Shown: positions 7,838-16,575 of the stretch, piece after piece
How positions within the stretch are numbered: the first letter of the stretch is position 1
Layout: the number at the start of each line of letters is the position of its first letter
Assembly: GCA_963780675.1 (NCBI GenBank)
Contig: CAWACR010000010.1
Coordinates: 372,001-436,000 of the forward strand
From: JAHECE01 sp963780675
Lineage (GTDB): Bacteria; Actinomycetota; Actinomycetes; Actinomycetales; JAHECE01
Length of the DNA: 64,000 nt
Direction: 5' to 3'
Notes under the pieces: generated by a model
Databases searched by the model: none
Seen by the model: the letters and a program-made list of their open reading frames with translations, nothing else
Told to the model about the DNA's origin: nothing
Program-made: the position numbers and the translations under genes

Positions 7838-9757
7838 CTACCAGCCGCCTCCGCCGCCACCGCCTCCGCCGCCACCGGAGCCGCCGCCGCCACCGAACCC
7901 GGATCCGCCCGAGGAGCCGGGCGTCGGCGCTGCGATGGACGCGGTCGCGATGTCGCTGAACGAGCTCATCGTGGACCCGAAGTGCATCGGGCTCAGCCAG
8001 AAGTACCCGGGCGAGTAGGTGTGGCTGACGTACCAGGTGGGCTCGGCCACGGCGCGCCCCTGGCGCGCGAGCTGCTCGAAGATCCCCGCCCACCGTTCCG
8101 CGACGCCGAACACGATCGCGAACGGCAGGTAGCGCGAGAAGAGGTCCTCGCCCTCCTCGAACCGGATCTGGTTCGCCTCGGCGGTCTCGAGGTAGCGCTT
8201 GAAGCCCAGCGTCTGGGCGAGAACCGCAGTTCCGGCAGCCGTGCGGGCCGGGGCGCTCTTGGCGGCGATGAGCGTGACCAGGCCGACCACGCCGACAGCC
8301 ACCCCGAGGAGGGCCCACTCGACCCCGGCCAGGGCGAATCCGAGGGCCAGCCCGGCGCCGATGAGCACGACGCCGGCAAACGCCCAGCGGCTGCGCACCT
8401 TGCTCGGGTCCGCCGTGAACCACCCCTCCTGCGTGACCTCGACGTACAGCTTCTTCTGCACCCGGGCCATCGCCGAGGCGAACGTCGTCTTGATCCCCGA
8501 GAGGGTGACGGCGAGGCTCGTCGCGAAGAGGGAGTCCATGAGCTCGCGCTCGTACGGCGCAAGTCCGGCGTCAGGTCCGCCCGTGAAGTGCAGGACCCAG
8601 TCGCCACCCTTGCCGCGCGAGCTCGGCGGAACCACCTCTTCGATGCGGAGGTAGCCGCGCACCGCGAGGTCGATGATCGTCGCGGTCACGTCCTTGGGAT
8701 CGGCCACCTCGTCGAGGAGCGTGCCCATCTCGCCGGCGCGGACGCCCGCCGGGGGCGTGAACTGCACGGCGACCGGCGAGGCCGTCGACGCCTTTCCCAC
8801 GGACACCTGCTGGCCGGGCACCGGCGCGAGTCCGGGCGTGAGCCCGAGGAACTGCTGGTCCTTGCCTCGCCGACGCGCCCTCCCGATGACGAAGGCGCCC
8901 CCGCCCACGAGGACCAGCGCTGCCACTCCCCCGGTCCACGGCGTGAGCGCGAAGGGCCGCGGGGGCCGCGGTGCCTCGACGATGATCGGCTGGGCGCCCA
9001 CGAAGGTGCCGGCGGGGAAGGCGGCGTCGATCGTGAAGGCCTCGAAGGGGTCCAGGGAGTCCTGCGCGAAGGTGGCCGTGGAGCCGGAGAAGGAGTCCGA
9101 CGTGCACGGATCGGTGCCCCCCGCCGGGCCGGCGAAGCAGATCGTGTCGAGCACGGCGCCGGGGCCGGTGACGGTGGCGGTGAGGTCCGCCAGGGGGATG
9201 ACCCAGTCCGTGCCGATCACGTTCCAGTAGAACTCGTCCTCGCCCGCGGCGCCGGCGCCGGGATTGACCACGCCCTCGACTCGGTACTGCACGACGTAGC
9301 GCTGCACCCCGCTGACGTCGCCGATGTTCTCGTCACCGATGCGGATCTCGAGCCAGTAGGGCGTCTCGGTGAGGTAGACGCGGGCCGGGGCACCCGTCGG
9401 GCTCCCCGCGACGACGCCCGAGACGGGATACGCGCGCACGTTCTCCTCGTCACCCTCGATCGCCTGCCGGATCGGGAGCGTGAGGTAGGGGCCGTGGCCG
9501 GGGGTGTCGGCGAAGTCGAAGTCGAAGTCGAGGGTCACGAGCGCCGAGCCGTCGGTCGCCAGCTCGTACGTCGCGTCGTACCGGGTGACGGAGCGGTTGC
9601 CCTGGTCCTCGGCCCGCGCGGGAGCGGCGCTCCCCAGCAGGCCGGCGACGGCGAGGACGACGACGGCGACCAGGGCCGCCGCGAGGAGGCCCGGTTCGCG
9701 GCGACCCGGTTCGCGGCGACCTGATTCGCGGCGAACCAGCGCCGCCACGGCGATCAC
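7838..9757 (-). CDS. DUF2207 membrane protein
   Basis: 639-residue secreted/membrane protein. After an N-terminal membrane anchor (LLAAALVAVVVLAVAGLLG, about 24-42, ending APARA) comes an extracytoplasmic beta-rich region (about 45-290), a membrane segment (GGVAALVLVGGGAFVIG), a cytoplasmic region beginning GLTPGLAPV, two more membrane segments near 465-510, and a C-terminal Gly/Ser-rich tail ending in a long glycine run. This is the DUF2207 architecture (YciQ-like), function unknown. The GTG start at 9757 overlaps the smpB stop (GTGA). The first 20 codons include a 15-bp repeat giving RREPG blocks. Confidence 0.85.
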   Translation of the reverse strand: MIAVAALVRRESGRREPGRREPGLLAAALVAVVVLAVAGLLGSAAPARAEDQGNRSVTRYDATYELATDGSALVTLDFDFDFADTPGHGPYLTLPIRQAIEGDEENVRAYPVSGVVAGSPTGAPARVYLTETPYWLEIRIGDENIGDVSGVQRYVVQYRVEGVVNPGAGAAGEDEFYWNVIGTDWVIPLADLTATVTGPGAVLDTICFAGPAGGTDPCTSDSFSGSTATFAQDSLDPFEAFTIDAAFPAGTFVGAQPIIVEAPRPPRPFALTPWTGGVAALVLVGGGAFVIGRARRRGKDQQFLGLTPGLAPVPGQQVSVGKASTASPVAVQFTPPAGVRAGEMGTLLDEVADPKDVTATIIDLAVRGYLRIEEVVPPSSRGKGGDWVLHFTGGPDAGLAPYERELMDSLFATSLAVTLSGIKTTFASAMARVQKKLYVEVTQEGWFTADPSKVRSRWAFAGVVLIGAGLALGFALAGVEWALLGVAVGVVGLVTLIAAKSAPARTAAGTAVLAQTLGFKRYLETAEANQIRFEEGEDLFSRYLPFAIVFGVAERWAGIFEQLARQGRAVAEPTWYVSHTYSPGYFWLSPMHFGSTMSSFSDIATASIAAPTPGSSGGSGFGGGGGSGGGGGGGGGGGW

Positions 9758-10230
9758 CGCCGGGCCTGCGCGGCGACCACGCGCGCCGCCTCGCGCGCAT
9801 CCTGCTGCTCGCGCAGCGTCTGCCGCTTGTCGAACTCCCGCTTGCCACGGGCAAGGCCGATCTCGACCTTGGCGCGTCCGTCCACGAAGTACAGCTCGAG
9901 CGGCACGATCGTGTGGCCCTTCTCGCGGGTCTTCACGGTCAACTTGGCGATCTGCTCGCGGTGCAGGAGGAGCTTGCGCTTGCGGCGCGGCGTGTGGTTG
10001 GTCCACGTGCCCTCTGCGTATTCGGGGATGTGCACGCCCTGGAGCCAGGCCTCGCCGTCGGTGATCTCGACCCAGCCGTCGACCAGGGAGGCGCGGCCCG
10101 CCCGCAGCGACTTCACCTCGGTACCGGTGAGCACGAGGCCGGCCTCGAACGTGTCATCGATGTGGAAGTCGTGCCACGCCTTGCGGTTGCGCGCCACCAC
10201 CGTGCGCGAGCCCGGCGCCCCGTTCGCCAT
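9754..10230 (-). CDS. smpB: SsrA-binding protein SmpB
   Basis: Binds tmRNA and brings it to stalled ribosomes. The 158-residue protein has the expected features: VARNRKAWHDFHIDDTFEAGLVLTGTEVKSLR (about 12-43), the WLQGVHIPEYAEGT core, and the basic C-terminal tail KREFDKRQTLREQQDAREAAR that enters the mRNA channel. The tmRNA partner is coded about 4.7 kb away on the same strand. Its stop overlaps the DUF2207 start. Confidence 0.97.
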   Translation of the reverse strand: MANGAPGSRTVVARNRKAWHDFHIDDTFEAGLVLTGTEVKSLRAGRASLVDGWVEITDGEAWLQGVHIPEYAEGTWTNHTPRRKRKLLLHREQIAKLTVKTREKGHTIVPLELYFVDGRAKVEIGLARGKREFDKRQTLREQQDAREAARVVAAQARR

Positions 10231-10407
10231 CCTCGTGCCTCCTCCCGGTACCGACAGCGGTGAGCCCAGCCTACGGCGAGCCGCCGACGACGGCGCCCCC
10301 GGTCCACAGGTCGGGGTCGGCTCCGCGGCCGGGACGTCTCCGGTGCCGGGAGCCGCGCCGCCGCGAGACCGCGGCCTCGCGGACCTCGCCCGCCGTCGAC
10401 CTGCGCG

Positions 10408-11922
10408 TCAGAGGTAGCTCATCGGGTTGACGGTGGCGCCGTTGAACCAGAGCTCGAAGTGGACATGGCAGCCGGTGACGTTCCCCGTCGCACCGGTGTA
10501 GCCGATCACCTGCCCCTGGGCCACCCGCTGTCCGTTCGCCACAGCGAACCGGGAGAGGTGGTTGTAGACCGTGACGGTCGACTTCCCGCCGAGCACGCCG
10601 TGGTTGATGATCACCTGGTTGCCGTGCGTGCCGTTGCTCGCGGCGTAGCCGATCTTGACCACGGTGCCGGCTGCCGCCGCGACCTGGGGGTTGCCGCAGG
10701 AGGAACGGAGGTCGACGCCGTTGTGCATGAACCAGCCGCCGGTGATCGGGTACACGCGGTAGCCGTAGGGCGAGGTCACGTAGAGAGGACGCGGAACGGG
10801 GGGCACCAGCAGGGCACTGCTCGACGTCGAGCCGCCGCTCGACCCGCTCGAGCTCGACCCCGACGACGTGCCGCCGCTGCTGGACGAGCCACCCCCACCA
10901 CCGGCCGCCGCACCGGCCGCCGCGGCCGCAGCCGCCGCCTCACGCTGACGCTGCTCCTCGGCGGCCCGCGCCGCCGCTGCTGCCCGGGCGGCCTCCTCGG
11001 CCGCCACCCGCTGGCGCTCGCGCTCGGAGGCCTCGGCGGCCGCGAGGGCCGCGATCTGGCCGGCGACGGCCTGGTTGTCGGCGTCGATCTCCGCCTGCTG
11101 CGACTGGTACTGGGTGCGTTGCTGCTCGAGAGTGGCGGCCTTGCTCGCGGCCTCAGCCTGGAGCTGCTGGATCTCCGCTCGCCGGGCGGCGGCCTGGTTG
11201 CGGGCCTCTTCGGCGGCGGCGACCGCGGCGTCGGCCTCGGCCTGCAGCTCGACGATCCTCGTCTTCACGGCGTCGAGGCGGACCTGGGCGTTCCGGCGGA
11301 CGGCGATCGCGCTCTCGAGCTCGGTCAAGGCTTGAGTCTGGGTACGACGGGCGACATCCATGGCGGAGTAGCGGTCGGCGAACTCCTCGGGGGTCGTGGC
11401 CTCCAGCACGACGGCGAGCGTGGAGAGGTCGACACCGTCACGGTACGTGCTGCGGGCGAGCTGGCCGATGGCGACGCGGACACGCGCCTCCTCGGCCTCA
11501 CCGTCCGAGATCTCCTGCGTGAGCGAGGACTGCTGCTGCTCCGCGACGGCCAGACGATCGGCGATCGCCTGTGCCTCGCGCTCCTTGACGGCCAGGGTGA
11601 CGTTCGCGGTATCCAGCTCCGCCTGGGCGATGGGTAGACGGGCGTTGATGTCCTGGAGCGCCAGGTAGGTCTCCGACAGCGCCGCGGTGGTCCCCTCGAG
11701 GGCGGACGCCACCTGCTCGCGCTGGGCCTGGTACTCGCGCTGCTGCGCCTGGAGCGCCTCCTGCTGCGCCTGGAGGTCGTCGAGGGTGTCCGCCGTCGAC
11801 GGCGCGACCGGACCCACGCCGACGAGAAGTCCGACGGCGCAGATCGCCGCGGCGAGGCCTCCCGCGCGGCGGCGCGCGGGTGCGCCCGTCCGGCCGATCC
11901 GTTCCCTGCGTCTCCGCACCAT
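10408..11922 (-). CDS. Coiled-coil M23 (LytM) peptidase, FtsEX partner candidate
   Basis: Secreted murein hydrolase or hydrolase activator (504 residues). Signal peptide about 15-45 (AAAICAVGLLVGVGPVAPSTA), then a long coiled coil (about 46-345; repeated LQAQQEALQAQQ-type heptads), a Gly/Ser linker (about 350-385), and a C-terminal LytM domain. The metal ligands look intact: MHNGVDLRS (H-x3-D) and CHVHFELW (H-x-H), so it may be catalytic, unlike EnvC. Placement directly after ftsX (44 bases) follows the EnvC/PcsB/RipC pattern, where FtsEX controls the coiled coil. ATG at 11922 chosen; a GTG two codons earlier is possible. Confidence 0.85.
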   Translation of the reverse strand: MVRRRRERIGRTGAPARRRAGGLAAAICAVGLLVGVGPVAPSTADTLDDLQAQQEALQAQQREYQAQREQVASALEGTTAALSETYLALQDINARLPIAQAELDTANVTLAVKEREAQAIADRLAVAEQQQSSLTQEISDGEAEEARVRVAIGQLARSTYRDGVDLSTLAVVLEATTPEEFADRYSAMDVARRTQTQALTELESAIAVRRNAQVRLDAVKTRIVELQAEADAAVAAAEEARNQAAARRAEIQQLQAEAASKAATLEQQRTQYQSQQAEIDADNQAVAGQIAALAAAEASERERQRVAAEEAARAAAAARAAEEQRQREAAAAAAAAGAAAGGGGGSSSSGGTSSGSSSSGSSGGSTSSSALLVPPVPRPLYVTSPYGYRVYPITGGWFMHNGVDLRSSCGNPQVAAAAGTVVKIGYAASNGTHGNQVIINHGVLGGKSTVTVYNHLSRFAVANGQRVAQGQVIGYTGATGNVTGCHVHFELWFNGATVNPMSYL

Positions 11923-11966
11923 GGTCACGTCACATCCGTCACATCGTTCACGCGAGTTAACACGCG

Positions 11967-12884
11967 TCACACCCGCGTGTATCGGCTCAGGGTAACCAAC
12001 GAACTGATCGCGGCCAGACCGATCGAGATCAGCACGAGCCACGGCGCGATCGTCAGGACGTCGTCGGTGGTCACGAGGTTGGCCCACTGCAAAGAGCCCT
12101 GGAGCCAGTCCTCGACCAGGTAGTAGACGCCGAAGTACAGGCCTCCCACGGCCAGGAGCGAGCCGATCAGCGCCGCGAGGGCCCCCTCCAGCATGAACGG
12201 GAGCTGGATGAACAGGTTGGACGCGCCGACGAGCCGCATGATGCCGGTCTCCCGGCGCCGGCTCATCGCGGACAGCCGGATCGTCGTCGTGATGAGCAGG
12301 ACCGCGGCCACGATCATGACGGCGGCCAGACCGACGGACAGCATCGTCGCCCGGTTGAGGATGAGGAACAGCGGCTCGAGGATCTGCCGCTGGTCACGGA
12401 CGCTGTCGACGCCCGGCCGGCCTGCGACGGCGTCCGCGACCACCTGGTACTGCTCGGGGTCGATGAGCTTCACCCGGTAGGAGACCTGCATCAGGTCGAC
12501 CGTGACGGACTCCGCCCACACGGTGCCGGCCATCTGCTCCTGGAGTGCCGCGAAGGCCTCCTCCTTGGACTCCGTGTAGATCGTCTGGATGTAGGGGGCG
12601 AGGGCGTCGGACTCCAGGACGCCCTTGATCTCGTCCATCTGCTCCTGCGTCGCCTCACCGTCGGCGCAGGTGGGCTGAGTGGAGTCCGCGGGACAGAGGA
12701 AGATCGAGACCTCGACCTTGTCGTACCAGTCGTCCTTCATGTTGCCGATCTGGATCTGCAGCAGCGCGGCCGCACCGACGAAGGTGAGGGAGACGAACGT
12801 GACGAGGATGACGGAGATGGTCATCGAGACGTTGCGGCGCAGGCCGGAGCCGATCTCGGCCATGACGAAGCGGGCACGGCTCAT
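11967..12884 (-). CDS. ftsX: Cell division protein FtsX
   Basis: Membrane subunit of the FtsEX complex, which couples ATP use to peptidoglycan hydrolysis at the septum. The 305-residue protein has a first membrane segment (ISVILVTFVSLTFVGAAALL, about 23-42), an extracytoplasmic domain (about 45-170) with two cysteines typical of actinobacterial FtsX (FLCPADSTQPTCADGE), then three C-terminal segments of the MacB/FtsX fold with RRRETGIMRLVGAS between them. Its ATG overlaps the ftsE stop (ATGA). Confidence 0.95.
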   Translation of the reverse strand: MSRARFVMAEIGSGLRRNVSMTISVILVTFVSLTFVGAAALLQIQIGNMKDDWYDKVEVSIFLCPADSTQPTCADGEATQEQMDEIKGVLESDALAPYIQTIYTESKEEAFAALQEQMAGTVWAESVTVDLMQVSYRVKLIDPEQYQVVADAVAGRPGVDSVRDQRQILEPLFLILNRATMLSVGLAAVMIVAAVLLITTTIRLSAMSRRRETGIMRLVGASNLFIQLPFMLEGALAALIGSLLAVGGLYFGVYYLVEDWLQGSLQWANLVTTDDVLTIAPWLVLISIGLAAISSLVTLSRYTRV

Positions 12885-13570
12885 CGGGCGGCCCCGTACA
12901 CACCGCGGGACTGGTCTCGCACCATCGAGCCGTCGGCCAGCTCGACCACGCGCTTGCGCATCTGGTCGACGATCTCGTCGTCGTGCGTGGCCATGACGAT
13001 GGTCGTGCCCGTGCGGTTGATGCGGTCGAGCAGGCGCATGATGCCGACGGAGGTGGTCGGGTCGAGGTTTCCGGTGGGCTCGTCCGCGAGCAGGATGCTG
13101 GGCCGGTTCACGAAGGCCCGCGCGATCGCGACCCGCTGCTGCTCGCCGCCGGAGAGCTCGTGCGGGCGCCGCTTCTCCTTGCCCTCGAGGCCCACGAGCT
13201 CCAGCGTCTCGGGCACGGTGGTCAGGATGTGGTGCCGCGGCTTGCCGATGACCTCGAGCGCGAAGGCGACGTTCTCGAAGACCGTCTTGTTGGGCAGGAG
13301 GCGGAAGTCCTGGAAGACGACGCCGATCTGGCGCCGCAGGTGCGGAACCTTCCACGCCGACAGCGCGGAGAGGTCACGCCCCGCGACGAACACCTTGCCC
13401 GCCGTCGGGCGCTCCTCCCGCAGCACGAGGCGCAGGAAGGTGGACTTGCCGGACCCTGAAGCGCCGACCAGGAAGAGGAACTCCCCCCGCTCGACCTCCA
13501 GGGTGATCTGGTCGAGCGCAGGGCGAGCACCCCGCGCGTAGACCTTCGACACGTTCTGGAACCGGATCAC
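12881..13570 (-). CDS. ftsE: Cell division ATP-binding protein FtsE
   Basis: ABC ATPase of the FtsEX complex, 229 residues, the usual size. Walker A GASGSGKST (36-44), Q-loop FQDFRLLPNKTVFENV (87-102), signature LSGGEQQR (139-146), Walker B ILLADEPTGNLD (159-170) and the switch histidine in MATHD. It is followed by ftsX and a coiled-coil M23 gene, giving a full division-hydrolase module. Confidence 0.96.
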   Translation of the reverse strand: MIRFQNVSKVYARGARPALDQITLEVERGEFLFLVGASGSGKSTFLRLVLREERPTAGKVFVAGRDLSALSAWKVPHLRRQIGVVFQDFRLLPNKTVFENVAFALEVIGKPRHHILTTVPETLELVGLEGKEKRRPHELSGGEQQRVAIARAFVNRPSILLADEPTGNLDPTTSVGIMRLLDRINRTGTTIVMATHDDEIVDQMRKRVVELADGSMVRDQSRGVYGAAR

Positions 13571-13752
13571 GAAAGTTGCTCAACCGTTCGGGCGAGGGAG
13601 GAGGACAGACCTCGGGTCCTTCGCACGATAGGCAGACGACGACGGCGCCCCGCGGCTGACACGCCGAGCGCACCGATTCGCGGTCCTGAGGTGGGTCAGG
13701 CCGGAGGTGGGTCGGGCCCGCGACGAGGCAGGCCCCGAGCCGGCGGAGGCCG

Positions 13753-14889
13753 TCAGGCGTTCGCCGCGGCGAGCTGCTGCCGGCGGCGCCACCGGACGCC
13801 GGCCTCGATGAAGTCGTCGATGTCTCCGTCGAAGACCGCGGCGGGGTTCCCCACCTCGTGCTCGGTCCGCAGGTCCTTGACCATCTGGTACGGCTGGAGC
13901 ACGTAGGAGCGCATCTGGTCGCCCCAGGACGCCTTGACGTCGCCGGCGAGCGCCTTCTTCGCCGCGCTCTCCTCGGCCTGGCGCACCAGGAGGAGCCGGG
14001 ACTGGAGCACGCGCAGCGCGGCAGCCCGGTTCTGGATCTGGGACTTCTCGTTCTGCATCGAGACGACGATCCCGGTGGGGATGTGCGTGAGGCGCACGGC
14101 GGAGTCGGTCGTGTTGACGGACTGCCCGCCGGGGCCGGAGGAGCGGAAGACGTCGACCCGGATCTCGTTCTCGGGGATCTCGACGTGGTCGGTCTGCTCG
14201 ATGAGCGGGATGACCTCGACGGCGGCGAACGACGTCTGGCGCCGGCCCTGGTTGTCGAAGGGCGAGATCCGCACGAGGCGGTGCGTGCCGGCCTCGACCG
14301 AGAGCGTGCCGTAGGCGTAGGGGATCTTGACCTCGAAGGTGGCGGACTTGATGCCCGCTTCCTCCGCGTAGGAGGTGTCGAGGACCGCCGTCGGGTAGCC
14401 GTGGCGCTCGGCCCAGCGCAGGTACATGCGCAGGAGCATCTCGGCGAAGTCCGCGGCGTCGACGCCGCCCGCGCCGGAGCGGATGGTGACGACGGCCTCG
14501 CGGTGGTCGTACTCGCCCGACAACAGCGTGCGGACCTCGAGGTCGCCGAGGGTCTTGCGCAGCTTGGTCAGCTCCGTCTCGGCCTCGGCGAGGGCGTCCG
14601 CGGCGGCGGTCGGATCGTCGGCGGCCTCTTCCGTGGCGAGCTCGACGAGCGCCTCCAGGTCGTCGATCCGACGCCCGATCACCTCGATCCGCTCCAGCTC
14701 GGCCTGCGCGTGGGACAGCGAGCTCGTCACCTTCTGCGCGGCGTCGGGGTCGTCCCAGAGGTCAGGGGCGGAGGCGGCCTCGGACAGCTCGGCGATGCGG
14801 GCGCGCAGGGCGGCGGGGTCGGTCACGGCGCGGACGGAGTCCAGCGTGCCGCGGAGCTCGGCGATCGCAACGGGGAAGTCAGTGGCCAC
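13753..14889 (-). CDS. prfB: Peptide chain release factor 2
   Basis: Reads UGA and UAA stop codons. The 378-residue protein has the RF2 specificity tripeptide SPF in RLVRISPFDNQGRR and the catalytic GGQ in SSGPGGQSVNTTDSAVR. GTG at 14889 chosen because conserved sequence (VATDFPVAIAEL) starts there. The reading frame is continuous from the start; no in-frame UGA or programmed +1 frameshift site near codon 26 is present, unlike E. coli. It lies 180 bases before ftsE, a common actinobacterial arrangement. Confidence 0.95.
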   Translation of the reverse strand: MATDFPVAIAELRGTLDSVRAVTDPAALRARIAELSEAASAPDLWDDPDAAQKVTSSLSHAQAELERIEVIGRRIDDLEALVELATEEAADDPTAAADALAEAETELTKLRKTLGDLEVRTLLSGEYDHREAVVTIRSGAGGVDAADFAEMLLRMYLRWAERHGYPTAVLDTSYAEEAGIKSATFEVKIPYAYGTLSVEAGTHRLVRISPFDNQGRRQTSFAAVEVIPLIEQTDHVEIPENEIRVDVFRSSGPGGQSVNTTDSAVRLTHIPTGIVVSMQNEKSQIQNRAAALRVLQSRLLLVRQAEESAAKKALAGDVKASWGDQMRSYVLQPYQMVKDLRTEHEVGNPAAVFDGDIDDFIEAGVRWRRRQQLAAANA

Positions 14890-14917
14890 GACAGGCAAGG
14901 TTACGCGATCGATCTCC

Positions 14918-14950
14918 GGGGGCCGGCGGCGGGCGCCGTCGTCGGCCCCC
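14918..14950 (-). terminator. Hairpin after the MFS exporter gene
   Basis: Arms 14918-14925 and 14943-14950 (GGGGGCCG with CGGCCCCC) form an 8-bp GC stem immediately after the stop of the transporter gene and before prfB. The loop is 17 bases and GC-rich; no T tract. Terminator function is inferred from position. Confidence 0.4.
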
Positions 14951-16222
14951 TCAGCCCTCGGAGGCGAACCCGCGGCGGTAGGCGGGCGTGGCGACGGCCA
15001 GCACGGTGAAGGCGGAGGCGGTCGAGAGGAGGATCGCGATCGCCATCGCTCGGGCGTCACCGCCCAGGAAGCCGACGAGCGGGCTGATCAACCCGGCCAC
15101 GCCGGCCTGCATCGCGCCGATGAGGGCAGCGGCCGTCCCGGCGCGCTCGCCGTGGCGGCCGAGGGCCATGGCCGAGGCGTTCGGTGGGATGAGACCCAGC
15201 ACCGTCAGGAGCCACCACAGGGGGATGAGGATGCCGAGGAGGCCGCCCGCCCCCGTCACCGCGATGCCGAACAGGGCGACGGCGATGACGAGGGTCACCG
15301 GCAGGGCGATCCGGACGATGCGGATGGGCGCCACCCGTTTCACCAGCGCTGCGTTGACCTGGGCCCCGAGGACAAGGCCGATGCCGTTCACCGCGAAGAT
15401 CAGGGCGAACTGTTGCTCGCTGAGGCCGTACCCCTCCTGGAGAACGAACGGCGAGCCGACGACGTAGCTGATCAGGGCGCCCATGGCGAGGCCCGGGATG
15501 ACGGCGAGGGCGACGAAGTGCCGATCGCTCAGGAGGCTCCGGTAGCCGCGCAGGGCGCCGCCGAGACCGGCCGTCGTCCGCCGGGCCGGCGGCAGGGTCT
15601 CGGGGAGGAAGCGCCAGACGACGACGCCGAGCGCCACGCCGAGCGCGGCCAGGACGCCGAAGACCGCGCGCCAGCCGGCGACTCCGGCGATGAGGCCGCC
15701 GATGGTCGGGGCAAGCAGGGGCGCGAGGCCGATGACGAGCATGAGGCGGGACAGGACGCGCGCCGCGGGGCCGCCGGTGAGGCGGTCGCGGATCACGGCC
15801 ATCGCCGTGATCGAGGCGGCGGAGTTGCCGATGCCCTGCACCATCCGGAGGGCAATGAGTATGCCGATCGACGGCACGATCATGCACAGGATCGACGCGA
15901 CCACGTGCAGGCCGATGCCGATGAGGGCGGGCCGGCGGCGACCGAAGCGGTCCGAGAGGGGCCCGATGATGATCTGGCCCACCGCAGCGCCGATCAGCAC
16001 GCCGGAGATCGTGAACTGCGCGGCGGCGTCGGTGGTCCCGAGGTCGGACGCGACCACCGGGAGCGACGGGAGGTACATGTCCACCGTCATCGCGCCGAGG
16101 GCCGCCATCGAGCCCATGAGGGCCACGAACTGGGGGGTCGGGCGGTAGGGCGCAGCCTCCCCCGGCCTCCCGACGTCCGGGAGGTTGGCGGGGTCGAGGG
16201 GCGGCGGTGACATCGTCTCCAT
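14951..16222 (-). CDS. Bcr/CflA-type MFS drug exporter
   Basis: Twelve-segment major facilitator transporter of 423 residues. DMYLPSLPVVASDLG after the first segment is a hallmark of the Bcr/CflA (DHA1) branch; the loop 2-3 motif GPLSDRFGRRRPALIG (about 86-101) and RMVQGIGNSAA (about 126-136) fit. Related proteins export bicyclomycin, sulfonamides or dipeptides by proton antiport; the actual substrate is unknown. ATG at 16222 used; a second ATG three codons on (16213) is equally possible. Confidence 0.85.
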   Translation of the reverse strand: METMSPPPLDPANLPDVGRPGEAAPYRPTPQFVALMGSMAALGAMTVDMYLPSLPVVASDLGTTDAAAQFTISGVLIGAAVGQIIIGPLSDRFGRRRPALIGIGLHVVASILCMIVPSIGILIALRMVQGIGNSAASITAMAVIRDRLTGGPAARVLSRLMLVIGLAPLLAPTIGGLIAGVAGWRAVFGVLAALGVALGVVVWRFLPETLPPARRTTAGLGGALRGYRSLLSDRHFVALAVIPGLAMGALISYVVGSPFVLQEGYGLSEQQFALIFAVNGIGLVLGAQVNAALVKRVAPIRIVRIALPVTLVIAVALFGIAVTGAGGLLGILIPLWWLLTVLGLIPPNASAMALGRHGERAGTAAALIGAMQAGVAGLISPLVGFLGGDARAMAIAILLSTASAFTVLAVATPAYRRGFASEG

Positions 16223-16575
16223 GGTCTCGCGGGGTGGGTGCGCAGTCGAATCGATTTGATAGTCCGAGGCCGGTCGGGGGCGTGAGATGCGTCACGCGGG
16301 CTGGGGTGGTCGTGGGTATGGGCGCGGGTCAACGGGCGGAGCGGGTCGCGGGCGTGCCGTCTGACGCGGGCACCACCCCATCGATGCGGCCGTTCGCGGC
16401 ATCAGTCCGACATCCAGGGGGCCTGTTGGGGCCTCCCCGGGCGGCGCGACGACTCCTCCACAGGTCGGAGTGACGTTGAATCATCACAAGCATGCAGGTC
16501 AGGAGCGTGAAGGCTTGCGGATCGAACAGGCGTTCGATAGACTCGAGGTCGGGATGCGAGAGAGGAGTGTCGGCC
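16223..16575. other. Intergenic region with the HNH-gene promoter
   Basis: No gene seen. The right part holds a promoter and LexA box for the DUF222/HNH gene (16515-16543). The left 250 bases, upstream of the divergent MFS exporter, show no recognisable motif. Confidence 0.5.
16515..16543 (+). promoter_or_regulatory. Promoter with LexA (SOS) box in the spacer
   Basis: TTGCGG (16515-16520) and TAGACT (16538-16543) are spaced exactly 17 bases. The spacer holds TCGAACAGGCGTTCGA (16522-16537), a perfect palindrome that fits the actinobacterial/Bacillus SOS box CGAAC-N4-GTTCG. LexA bound here would block RNA polymerase, so the downstream HNH gene should be induced by DNA damage. Confidence 0.8.

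Noticed and set aside
13753..15060. prfB beginning further upstream at 15060
   Set aside because: The extra 57 residues are low-complexity, overlap the MFS gene and lack similarity to RF2; conserved sequence begins at 14889.
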